Source of the DNA: Porticoccus sp.
GTDB lineage: Bacteria > Pseudomonadota > Gammaproteobacteria > Pseudomonadales > Porticoccaceae
Assembly: GCA_002685455.1 (NCBI GenBank)
Contig: NYXF01000053.1
Coordinates: 1 to 14,339 of the forward strand
DNA length: 14,339 bases
Direction: 5' to 3'
Below, one piece after another: positions 8,017-14,339 of the stretch. The position numbers were made by a program, and so were the translations under genes. How positions within the stretch are numbered: the stretch's first letter is position 1; each line of letters opens with the position of its first letter. The notes beneath the pieces are model-generated. The model ran no database searches. It was not told where the DNA came from and saw only the letters and a program-made list of their open reading frames with translations.

Positions 8017-8640
8017 ATGAAAGAAAAGATTTTGATAATGCTAGATTTGCAAGATGCCATGAATAGTAAAGTCAATAGCGATTGGGTAAACCAAAATTTT
8101 TCTTGGTATCGTGCAATCTGGGTGGAAAGTGCAGAGTTGCTTGATCATTATGGTTGGAAGTGGTGGAAAAAACAAACGCCGGATGCCGAACAGGTTAAAT
8201 TAGAGTTAGTTGATATATGGCATTTTGGTCTGAGCATATTGTTACTTGAGTCTAAAGGCAGAAAAAAAATTGCATCTGATTTAGCCAATCAGCTATCGAG
8301 TGTTAAGACATCCGGTGATTTTCGTTCTGATCTTGAGGCATTTACTTTTAATACATTGAAAGAAAAGAGTTTTGATATCAAAGGTTTCGTGGCGTTGATG
8401 AATGGCATTGATTTAACTTTCGAAGATTTGTATGTGAGCTACATTGGAAAAAATGTATTAAACTTCTTCCGACAGGATAACGGATATCAGAATGGCACTT
8501 ACAAAAAATTATGGTCTGGAAAGGAAGATAACGAGCATTTGGTCGAGTTAGTAGAATACTTAGATACTAACAGTAATAGCTTTAAGGACAATTTATACAA
8601 TGCCTTAGAATCGCGATATAGCGAGGCAGGTTATAAGTGA
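8017..8640 (+). CDS. dUTP diphosphatase, dimeric all-alpha (MazG-like, dUTPase_2) family
   Basis: It should hydrolyse dUTP (and perhaps dUDP) to dUMP and pyrophosphate or phosphate, keeping uracil out of DNA and feeding dTMP synthesis. The 207-residue protein shows the family's metal-binding pattern ExxE then ExxD: Glu37, Glu40, then Glu63 and Asp66 in ELVDIWHF. The conserved stretches [11 protein letters not shown] (9-19), [23 protein letters not shown] (30-52) and [14 protein letters not shown] are diagnostic. This fold is unrelated to the trimeric beta Dut of E. coli and is also found in trypanosomatids, Campylobacter and some phages. No strong ribosome binding site precedes the ATG at 8017; an in-frame ATG at 8038 is an alternative start just before the conserved region. 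It overlaps ttcA by 4 nt, so the two are probably translated together. Confidence 0.92.
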   Translation: MKEKILIMLDLQDAMNSKVNSDWVNQNFSWYRAIWVESAELLDHYGWKWWKKQTPDAEQVKLELVDIWHFGLSILLLESKGRKKIASDLANQLSSVKTSGDFRSDLEAFTFNTLKEKSFDIKGFVALMNGIDLTFEDLYVSYIGKNVLNFFRQDNGYQNGTYKKLWSGKEDNEHLVELVEYLDTNSNSFKDNLYNALESRYSEAGYK

Positions 8641-9473
8641 ATTCAATTACACATCCCACCTTAAAACACTCTAGAAAAAAAATCCTTAAATTCAATAAGC
8701 TTCATAGAAGATTACGGCGTAATGTCGGCAATGCCATTGCAGATTATTCTATGATAAATGATGGAGATAAGATTATGGTTTGTCTTTCCGGTGGGAAAGA
8801 CTCGTATTGTATGTTAGATCTAATGCTACATCTTAAAAGAACGGCACCGATCAACTTTGAGATCATTGTTGTAAATTTGGATCAAAAGCAACCAGAGTTT
8901 CCAGAAGCGGTTCTCCCCAGATATCTCTCTAGTCTTGGTATCCCTTTCCATATATTAGAAAAAGATACCTACAGTGTGGTTGTTGATTTAATTCCTGATG
9001 GAAAAACATATTGTAGCTTATGTTCACGTATGAGGAGGGGTACACTTTATGAATTTGCCAAAAAGATTGATGCTAATAAAATTGCATTGGGGCATCATCG
9101 GGATGATATTATTGAAACATTATTTTTGAATATGTTTTATGGTGGTAAATTAAAGGCAATGCCACCAAAACTTCTGAGTGACGATAAGAAAAATATCGTC
9201 ATTCGCCCACTAGCCTATTGCAAAGAGACTGATTTAGCAGAATATTCAAATAAAATGGAATTTCCTATTATTCCATGTAACTTATGTGGATCTCAAGATA
9301 ATCTGCAGAGAAAAGTTATTAAGGATATGCTTCAAGGCTGGGAAAAAAACAACCCAGGAAGACTGGAAAGTATTTTCTCTGCAATAAAAAATATATCACC
9401 ATCCCAACTTGCAGATATAGACTTGTTCAGTTTTAAGGATATAAAAAAAGATACAGAAAGTTATATAAATTAG
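8637..9473 (+). CDS. ttcA: tRNA 2-thiocytidine(32) synthetase TtcA
   Basis: TtcA thiolates cytidine 32 in the anticodon loop of certain tRNAs, using ATP and a [4Fe-4S] cluster. The PP-loop SGGKDS (51-56) activates the base by adenylation. Cys126 and Cys129 (CSLC) and Cys214 (in CNLC, with Cys217) match the cysteines that hold the cluster. [20 protein letters not shown] (151-170) is a strong family signature. The 278 residues are shorter than E. coli TtcA (311), mostly at the C-terminus. The start codon is GTG at 8637, overlapping the dUTPase stop, with AGG at 8628-8630 six nt upstream. A terminator-like hairpin lies 11 nt after the stop. Confidence 0.95.
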   Translation: MNSITHPTLKHSRKKILKFNKLHRRLRRNVGNAIADYSMINDGDKIMVCLSGGKDSYCMLDLMLHLKRTAPINFEIIVVNLDQKQPEFPEAVLPRYLSSLGIPFHILEKDTYSVVVDLIPDGKTYCSLCSRMRRGTLYEFAKKIDANKIALGHHRDDIIETLFLNMFYGGKLKAMPPKLLSDDKKNIVIRPLAYCKETDLAEYSNKMEFPIIPCNLCGSQDNLQRKVIKDMLQGWEKNNPGRLESIFSAIKNISPSQLADIDLFSFKDIKKDTESYIN

Positions 9474-9483
9474 ATAGATAACT

Positions 9484-9529
9484 GGTAATTTTTAAAGCTG
9501 CTCCATTCCTTTAATTGCTTACCTTTTTT
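9484..9529 (+). terminator. Likely Rho-independent terminator after ttcA
   Basis: The outer stem is GGTAA (9484-9488) with TTACC (9519-9523). The inner stem is TTAAAG (9492-9497) with CTTTAA (9509-9514), closing an 11-nt loop. A small internal loop separates the stems. Six T residues (9524-9529) follow directly. The place, 11 nt after the ttcA stop and before the dnaX promoter region, fits termination. Confidence 0.6.
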
Positions 9530-9652
9530 GATATATAGTTTTTTGTAATTCTTTCTTTTGTTAAAATTATATAAATTCTATATCTACTAACCTAAAATTA
9601 GGAAATTAAATTAATCAGATACAATTAAATATAATCAAACTTGGCTGTATAT
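9530..9652 (+). promoter_or_regulatory. Leader/promoter region of dnaX, no firm hexamers
   Basis: This AT-rich spacer must hold the dnaX promoter if the upstream hairpin terminates. TTGTTA (9558-9563) followed 17 nt later by TATCTA (9581-9586) is the best-spaced pair but is weak. A short inverted repeat CCTAA-AA-TTAGG lies at 9591-9602. The 4.5S RNA gene, which sits near dnaX in some Gammaproteobacteria, is not here: the GGAAGCAGCC-type loop is absent. Confidence 0.25.
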
Positions 9653-11311
9653 ATGACTTATGAGGTTCTTGCTCGAAAATGGCGACCGCGAATTTTTTCT
9701 GAAATGGCTGGACAGAACGATGCTCTGCAGGCCCTGGTAAACGCCCTTGATCAAAATCGCCTTCATCATGCTTATCTCTTTTCAGGCACTCGCGGTGTTG
9801 GAAAAACCTCAATCGCTAGAATCTTGGCGAAATCAATTAACTGTGAACAGGGTGTGAGCTCAATACCATGTGGTAAATGTAATGCTTGTGTGTCTATAGC
9901 TGAAGGAAGATTTCTAGATCTTATTGAGGTGGATGCAGCATCGAAAACTAAGGTTGACGATACAAGAGAGCTTCTAGAAAATGTTCAATACTCACCATCT
10001 ATTGGGAGATATAAGGTATATCTAATAGACGAAGTGCATATGCTCTCTAAACACAGTTTCAATGCTTTGTTGAAAACTCTCGAAGAGCCACCAGCCCATG
10101 TGAAGTTTTTGTTGGCTACTACGGATCCTCAAAAACTTCCAGTTACAGTTTTATCTCGCTGTTTGCAGTTTAATCTCAAAAATATCAGCCCCGAAGTAAT
10201 TGTTGAACACTTAAAGCATATTCTGGATAAAGAAGAAATTAAATTTGAGGAATCTGGTCTTTGGTTTTTAGCTAAAGCTGCGAATGGAAGTATGCGAGAT
10301 GCATTAAGTTTGACTGATCAGGCAATTTCTTATTGCCCTTCTGAGCTGAAAAAAATAGATATATGTAATATGCTTGGGTCTGTCGATCGCACTATAGTTA
10401 ACGATTTAGCGGTGGGATTGATTGATCATGATGGTGCAGCAGTGATGAGCGCTATAAATAAATTTTCAGAATTTTCGCCTGACTATAGCAACGTGCTCAG
10501 TGATCTTCTTTCCTTGTTCCATAAGGTTGCTATTGCTCAAACAATTCCTGAAGCAATAACAAATAGTGAGGGTGATAAAGAATTCATATTAGATATTGCA
10601 AAAAAAATCCCTGCCGAAGATACTCAGTTATTCTACCAAACAGCTTTATTGGGGCGACGGGATTTAGGATTAGCGCCTGAGCCCAGGATAGGATTCGAAA
10701 TGATATTGCTTAGAATGCTTGCTTTTTATCCAGATCATTCAGATTCAGCTGAGCGACCAAAAAATTTAGAAAATAAGACTAAAATTGATAATAACTCAAA
10801 TATAAAACTTAAGTTGGCTAACAAAGAAGAAAAAACCATCGATGTTTTCAAAAGTCCCCCTAGCTCAGGATCACCTGTTAAGAAAGAAAAAACAATAACA
10901 AATACTAAGAAGGTCGCTCTTAAAAACGCATCTGCTGAAAATTGGTATGAGATATATAGCGCTCTAAGAGTAAACGGCGTCTTAAAAAATATATCTAGTA
11001 ATCTTACTTTGTTTGATAAAGAGGGAGTAAATCTCTTATTTGTATTGGATGAGACAGAAAGCGCATTTTATGATGCCTCCCACGATAAGAAACTTTCAGA
11101 TGAATTATCAGCATATTTTGGAACTACTATTGTTGCCAAAATAGAGGTGGGTGCTGTTAGTTCCGAGACTCCAAAAAAACGTTTGCTTAGATTACAGGAA
11201 GAAAGGAATGCTGAAGCTACTGAAAATCTAAATTCTGATCCTAATATAAACGAAATTAAAACTATATTTGATGGTGTTCTTCTAAAAAATACTATTAAAT
11301 CTATAGATTAA
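9653..11311 (+). CDS. dnaX: DNA polymerase III subunits tau/gamma (clamp loader ATPase)
   Basis: DnaX loads the beta clamp and, as tau, links polymerase cores and helicase. Counting from ATG 9653 there are 552 residues (E. coli tau 643). Walker A GTRGVGKT is at 45-52, zinc-module cysteines at 64, 73, 76 and 79, Walker B DEVH at 126-129, the arginine finger in SRC (168-170), and sensor 2 GSMRDALSL at 212-220. The collar domain runs to about LRMLAFYP (353-360). A Lys/Asn/Ser-rich linker (361-425) leads to a shortened tau-specific C-terminal domain starting near ENWYEIYSALRVNGVL (429-444). The ATG at 9653 matches the family N-terminus (MTYEVLARKWRP); an in-frame TTG at 9641 is a less likely start. 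Two A-AAA-AAT heptamers could allow a -1 shift to a gamma form. It begins the dnaX-ybaB-recR run. Confidence 0.96.
   Translation: MTYEVLARKWRPRIFSEMAGQNDALQALVNALDQNRLHHAYLFSGTRGVGKTSIARILAKSINCEQGVSSIPCGKCNACVSIAEGRFLDLIEVDAASKTKVDDTRELLENVQYSPSIGRYKVYLIDEVHMLSKHSFNALLKTLEEPPAHVKFLLATTDPQKLPVTVLSRCLQFNLKNISPEVIVEHLKHILDKEEIKFEESGLWFLAKAANGSMRDALSLTDQAISYCPSELKKIDICNMLGSVDRTIVNDLAVGLIDHDGAAVMSAINKFSEFSPDYSNVLSDLLSLFHKVAIAQTIPEAITNSEGDKEFILDIAKKIPAEDTQLFYQTALLGRRDLGLAPEPRIGFEMILLRMLAFYPDHSDSAERPKNLENKTKIDNNSNIKLKLANKEEKTIDVFKSPPSSGSPVKKEKTITNTKKVALKNASAENWYEIYSALRVNGVLKNISSNLTLFDKEGVNLLFVLDETESAFYDASHDKKLSDELSAYFGTTIVAKIEVGAVSSETPKKRLLRLQEERNAEATENLNSDPNINEIKTIFDGVLLKNTIKSID
10759..10765 (+). 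promoter_or_regulatory. Candidate -1 frameshift heptamer in dnaX (linker after collar domain)
   Basis: A-AAA-AAT is in frame (CCA AAA AAT, residues 369-371). A -1 slip would add Phe-Arg-Lys and stop at TAA 10774-10776, giving a gamma-like product of about 374 residues with domains I-III only. I see no strong downstream stem-loop, and AAT is a poorer slip codon than AAG in E. coli, so this remains a hypothesis. Confidence 0.3.
10984..10990 (+). promoter_or_regulatory. Second candidate -1 frameshift heptamer in dnaX
   Basis: A-AAA-AAT again is in frame (TTA AAA AAT, residues 444-446). A -1 slip would add two residues and stop at TAG 10997-10999, for a product of about 448 residues, near the E. 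coli gamma length of 431. It lies inside the start of the tau-specific domain, which makes it less natural than the site at 10759. Confidence 0.25.
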
Positions 11312-11326
11312 AATTATGGTAAATAT

Positions 11327-11644
11327 ATGAATATTAACGATTTAATGAAAAAAGCTGAAGGCCTGCAAAAAAAAATGGATGAGATGCAGAAAGAAGCTGA
11401 AAAAAATATAGTGATTGGCGAGTCTGGTGCTGGAATGATTAGAGTTAACATGAATGGAAAGCACAGCGTTAGCGGGCTAAAAATAGACTCTAGTCTTCTT
11501 TCGGAGGAAAAGGAGTTACTTGAAGATTTAATTATTGCAGCAATAAATGATGCAGTCATCAAGGTCGATAAGGCTCAAAAAGACCGAGTTACTGACTTAA
11601 CGGGTGGTATCGAAATGCCCCCTGGGTTTAAAATGCCTTTTTAG
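11327..11644 (+). CDS. ybaB: YbaB/EbfC family nucleoid-associated protein
   Basis: This 105-residue protein is a small DNA-binding dimer of the YbaB/EbfC family, found next to dnaX and recR in most bacteria. Visible features are an N-terminal amphipathic helix rich in Lys, Glu and Met (MNINDLMKKAEGLQKKMDEM), a beta hairpin with G-x-I-x-V-x-M-N-G-K (about 36-46), and the helix EKELLEDLIIAAINDAVIKV (62-81). The end is GGIEMPPGFKMPF, where E. coli has GLPLPPGFKMPF. The start ATG is 15 nt after the dnaX stop, with only a weak ribosome binding site. Its exact role is not settled; links to nucleoid structure and recombination repair are proposed for the family. Confidence 0.93.
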   Translation: MNINDLMKKAEGLQKKMDEMQKEAEKNIVIGESGAGMIRVNMNGKHSVSGLKIDSSLLSEEKELLEDLIIAAINDAVIKVDKAQKDRVTDLTGGIEMPPGFKMPF

Positions 11645-11695
11645 TTTTTTGTTAAATTTTTATTTATAAAAAATGAACTAAACCGGAGTGATAAA

Positions 11696-12289
11696 TTGTT
11701 TGGTCGAGTTATTGATGAACTTGTAGCTAGCCTTAGGTGCCTTCCCGGTGTTGGTCCTAAATCTGCTCAGAGAATGGCATTACATCTCTTAGAGAGAGAT
11801 AGAGATGCTGCATATCGTCTTTCTGCTTCATTGGAGCTCGCGGCAAAAGAAATTGGTAGATGCAAGTTATGTCGGACACTTACAGAAACAGAAATCTGCG
11901 TTATTTGTAGTAATCCACGTCGTCAGTCTAACCAACTTTGTGTAATAGAAACTCCTTCAGATATGCTTGCTATAGAGCAAAGTGGGACTTATCAAGGCCG
12001 ATATTTTGTGCTTCTTGGCCATTTATCGCCTATTGATGGGATTGGTCCTGAAGAAATAGGGATAGATCAACTCATCGAAAGATTGCTAGAAGATAATATA
12101 CAAGAGCTCATACTAGCTACAAATCTAACTATTGAGGGCGAGGCAACTGCTCACTATATTAGTGAAAGAGCAAAAGACAAGGAAGTAATTGTAAGTCGTA
12201 TTGCTCATGGTGTACCAATGGGAGGGGAATTGGAGTATGTTGATGGAAGCACTCTGTCTCACGCATTTAGTAGCCGAAAGAAAATTTAA
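11696..12289 (+). CDS. recR: Recombination mediator RecR
   Basis: RecR works with RecF and RecO to load RecA on SSB-coated gaps. The 197 residues match the usual length. The order is a helix-hairpin-helix with [13 protein letters not shown] (16-28), a four-cysteine zinc motif (Cys56, Cys59, Cys68, Cys71), then a Toprim domain starting at LCVIETPSD (about 81-89), with [18 protein letters not shown] and the C-terminal [15 protein letters not shown] and [23 protein letters not shown] blocks. The start codon is TTG at 11696, decided by GGAG at 11685-11688 seven nt upstream and by alignment with RecR N-termini. The stop TAA shares its last base with the rnd ATG. Confidence 0.96.
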   Translation: MFGRVIDELVASLRCLPGVGPKSAQRMALHLLERDRDAAYRLSASLELAAKEIGRCKLCRTLTETEICVICSNPRRQSNQLCVIETPSDMLAIEQSGTYQGRYFVLLGHLSPIDGIGPEEIGIDQLIERLLEDNIQELILATNLTIEGEATAHYISERAKDKEVIVSRIAHGVPMGGELEYVDGSTLSHAFSSRKKI

Positions 12290-13440
12290 TGTATGATTTA
12301 GGCCATACTGATATATCAAGATCAATCATTGTTGATGATTCCTCGAAATTGCAGGATTGTATCCAGCAGGTGGGGATGTCTAAAACTATCGCTATAGATA
12401 CTGAGTTTATAAGAACTAATACTTTTTTTCCTATACTGGCGTTAGTTCAGATCTTTGATGGTAAAAATTGTTGGCTTATTGATCCCACCTGTATTAATGA
12501 CTTGTCTCCACTAAAAGGTTTATTGATAAATGATCGGATTCTTAAAGTCTTTCATTCATGTTCTGAGGATATAGAAGTTTTGAGTAATAGCTTCGGTTGT
12601 TGCCCTCAACCAATTTTTGATACGCAAGTTGCTGCTGCACTATCCGGTTTCGGATTTTCCATAGGATATGCATCATTAGCTGACAAGATATTAGGAGTTC
12701 ATGTTGATAAGGGTGAAACGAGATCTAATTGGCTTATGCGCCCATTAAGCAAGTCACAGTTAGGATACGCAGCACTAGATGTCATTCATTTACTCCCAAT
12801 TTATATCGAGATTGAAAAAAGATTAATACAATTGGGTCGTAAGGATTGGATTGACGAGGAAATGTCTAGATTGGTTAAGGAATCTTCAATAAAAGAGGAA
12901 CCAAACCAATATTTCCGTAGAGTTAAAGGGGCCGGGAGGTTAGGTTTGGATGAGCTTTCCACCCTTCAAATGATTTGTGAATGGCGCGAAAAAGAAGCAA
13001 AAATTAAAGATAAACCTAGAAGCCGAATTTTGAGTGATAGAACTATCATCGAGCTTGTTTCTAAAACACCTAAATCAAAAAAAGAGCTCTTTGAAATTGA
13101 GGGAATGCATCCAATTTTAGTAAAAAAATATTCAGGAAAATTGTTAGATTTAATTCAAGACGGTTTGGCTGTACCAAAAAACAAGCGGCCCAAACCAATA
13201 GCTGAGCCATTACCTAGACATGCAGGAAGTTTAATAAAAAAACTTATGAAAATTGTTAATATACAAGCCGAGTCACTAGATCTTGCGCCAGAGATATTAG
13301 CAAGACGAAGAGATATTGAGTATTTAGTTCGAAGTATAACAGCTGATGGTTGCACAAAATTACCAGAAAAAATAGCAAAAGGGTGGCGTTACAATGTTAT
13401 AGGCTTGCCTCTTTTGGCCTCTTCAAGTGATTTAGTTTAA
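12289..13440 (+). CDS. rnd: Ribonuclease D
   Basis: RNase D is a 3'-5' exoribonuclease that trims tRNA precursors and other small RNAs. The 383 residues (E. coli 375) start with a DEDDy nuclease domain: Asp37 and Glu39 in AIDTEF, Asp94 in HSCSED, and Tyr160 with Asp164 in YAALDV. An HRDC domain follows at about 218-292 (LGLDELSTLQMICEWREKEA to KKYSGKLLDLIQ), and a second, weaker helical repeat fills the C-terminus as in E. coli. The ATG at 12289 overlaps the recR stop by one base (TAATG), so translation is likely coupled. No Shine-Dalgarno sequence of note lies in the recR tail. Confidence 0.95.
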   Translation: MYDLGHTDISRSIIVDDSSKLQDCIQQVGMSKTIAIDTEFIRTNTFFPILALVQIFDGKNCWLIDPTCINDLSPLKGLLINDRILKVFHSCSEDIEVLSNSFGCCPQPIFDTQVAAALSGFGFSIGYASLADKILGVHVDKGETRSNWLMRPLSKSQLGYAALDVIHLLPIYIEIEKRLIQLGRKDWIDEEMSRLVKESSIKEEPNQYFRRVKGAGRLGLDELSTLQMICEWREKEAKIKDKPRSRILSDRTIIELVSKTPKSKKELFEIEGMHPILVKKYSGKLLDLIQDGLAVPKNKRPKPIAEPLPRHAGSLIKKLMKIVNIQAESLDLAPEILARRRDIEYLVRSITADGCTKLPEKIAKGWRYNVIGLPLLASSSDLV

Positions 13441-13477
13441 CCTTTTTTTACAAAATAATTATTTGTAGGAAATTATA

Positions 13478-13759
13478 ATGGGCAAAATTTGTAATATATA
13501 TAAAAGCTCTAAAGAAAAAGAGATGTATCTGTATGTTGAAAAAAAAGATGATTTCTCAATTATCCCTGAAGAGCTTCTAAAAAGATTTGGAGAGCCGATT
13601 TTTGTCATGAAAATCGCTATATCAGAGGACATGAAACTTGCTCGAGTCGATCCTAATGATGTCCTAAAAATGATAAAAGAAAAAAATTTTTTTTTACAGA
13701 TGCCTCCCATTGAGAACTTTGAATTGACTTCACTGCATAGAAAAAACAGTAAATTTTAA
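13478..13759 (+). CDS. ycgL: YcgL domain-containing protein
   Basis: This small protein of 93 residues belongs to the YcgL family, found mainly in Gammaproteobacteria and often next to rnd. The hallmark is [20 protein letters not shown] (7-26), followed by [11 protein letters not shown] (30-40) and a C-terminal FFLQMPP segment, matching E. coli YcgL ([29 protein letters not shown]). The family has a small alpha/beta fold and no settled biochemical function. AGGA seven nt before the ATG is a good ribosome binding site. It sits 37 nt after rnd and 33 nt before hrpA, so it is probably in the same transcript. Confidence 0.92.
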   Translation: [93 protein letters not shown]

Positions 13760-13792
13760 GCAGCATTATAGATATTTTTGGATGAATTACCG

Positions 13793-14339
13793 ATGAGTCT
13801 GTCACAATCTGAGATATTAGATATACAGGATAAAATCACCAATGCTCAAAGCTTAGATCGATGCTACCTGATACGAGAGCTAAAAAAGTTGACACGAGAG
13901 CTGAAAAAGATTCAGCGCTCTAAAAGCGAAAGACAAAAATATCATGATCGATTAGAACTTTTTACAAAAAAACTCAACCAATCTTGTCATAAAACAGAAA
14001 TACGTCTCTCAAGAATACCTACTATTGATTACCTCGAAAATCTGCCTATTTCTAGTCGACGTAATGAAATAAAAAAAGCTATTTCAAGCAATCAGATTGT
14101 TATTATCGCTGGAGAAACAGGCTCAGGGAAGACAACCCAATTACCAAAAATTTGTCTTGATCTAGGTCGTGGTTCAAGAGGTATCATCGGCCACACTCAG
14201 CCAAGACGAATTGCTGCAAGAGCCGTTGCTTTTAGAATCGCAGAAGAGCTAGGTCAGATAATTGGACAGGGAATAGGGTACCAGGTCCGTTTTCGTGATG
14301 AAACTAGCTCAAAAACATTTATAAAACTGATGACCGACG
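13793..14339 (+). CDS. hrpA: ATP-dependent RNA helicase HrpA, N-terminal part (3' end outside window)
   Basis: The frame is open to the window end, giving 182 residues of a protein normally near 1,300. HrpA is a DEAH-box RNA helicase linked in E. coli to mRNA processing and to rescue of stalled ribosomes. A charged, coiled-coil-like N-terminal region (about 1-75) precedes the RecA-like domain. Walker A is GETGSGKTTQLPK (107-119), motif Ia is HTQPRRIAARAVA (134-146), and IGYQVRFRDE (161-170) and KLMTD lead toward motif Ib. The ATG at 13793 gives the best N-terminus; an in-frame TTG at 13778 is the only other nearby choice. A four-codon open frame (13782-13796) overlaps the start as ATGA. The coiled-coil region contains a 21-nt tandem duplication. 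Confidence 0.93.
   Translation, partial: MSLSQSEILDIQDKITNAQSLDRCYLIRELKKLTRELKKIQRSKSERQKYHDRLELFTKKLNQSCHKTEIRLSRIPTIDYLENLPISSRRNEIKKAISSNQIVIIAGETGSGKTTQLPKICLDLGRGSRGIIGHTQPRRIAARAVAFRIAEELGQIIGQGIGYQVRFRDETSSKTFIKLMTD
13873..13909 (+). repeat. 21-nt tandem repeat in the hrpA coiled coil
   Basis: ACGAGAGCTAAAAAAG at 13873-13888 recurs as ACGAGAGCTGAAAAAG at 13894-13909, with 15 of 16 bases the same and a period of 21. It encodes RELKKLT then RELKKIQ, exactly one heptad repeated, which keeps a coiled coil in register. Confidence 0.8.

Noticed and set aside
9474..9652. 4.5S (SRP) RNA gene upstream of dnaX
   Set aside because: Some Gammaproteobacteria have ffs beside dnaX, but the conserved GGAAGCAGCC-type loop and a long GC-rich hairpin are absent.
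10600..10607. Run of eight A residues in dnaX as a slippage site
   Set aside because: A shift here would end the protein about 25 codons later, inside the collar domain needed for clamp loader assembly, so a useful gamma product is unlikely.
13450..13466. ACAAA...TTTGT inverted repeat before ycgL
   Set aside because: It is a 5-bp AT-rich repeat in a 37-nt spacer within an apparent operon. It is too weak to call a hairpin or an operator.

Overview
The window looks like a gene-dense, AT-rich piece of a gammaproteobacterial chromosome. Most proteins align by eye with Escherichia coli or Pseudomonas-type counterparts: GlnE, UmuD, UmuC, a YcbL-type metallohydrolase, TtcA, DnaX, YbaB, RecR, RNase D, YcgL and HrpA. 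The LexA box is close to the E. coli consensus, and YcgL and dnaX-ybaB-recR-rnd-ycgL neighbourhoods are typical of Gammaproteobacteria. I cannot assign a genus. I saw no tRNA, rRNA, CRISPR array, insertion sequence, prophage gene or attachment site.

Layout. (1) 1-288: the C-terminal end of a SOUL-type heme-binding protein on the + strand. (2) 334-3291: glnE on the - strand, converging on the SOUL gene. (3) 3395-5094: an SOS cassette, umuD-umuC, behind a near-consensus LexA box. umuC starts at a GTG inside the end of umuD. (4) 5208-7158: three - strand genes: a short-chain dehydrogenase and two small exported or membrane-anchored proteins of unknown function. (5) 7294-9473: a + strand group of a glyoxalase II-like hydrolase, a dimeric all-alpha dUTPase and ttcA. 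The last two overlap by 4 nt, and a likely terminator hairpin follows at 9484-9529. (6) 9653-14339: a tightly packed + strand run dnaX, ybaB, recR, rnd, ycgL and hrpA; hrpA runs off the window.

How the genes fit together. Genome maintenance dominates: DnaX (clamp loader), YbaB, RecR (gap repair), UmuD/UmuC (translesion polymerase V) and dUTPase (keeps uracil out of DNA). RNA metabolism is the second theme: TtcA (tRNA thiolation), RNase D (tRNA 3' maturation) and HrpA (RNA helicase). GlnE controls nitrogen assimilation through glutamine synthetase.

This is mainly an ordinary housekeeping region, and I did not find a convincing new multi-gene system. Points worth a second look are two identical in-frame A-AAA-AAT heptamers in dnaX with early -1 stops, the Ala-Gly autocleavage site and strong SOS box of umuDC, the unexplained exported-protein pair, and a palindrome over the putative -10 of the dehydrogenase gene.
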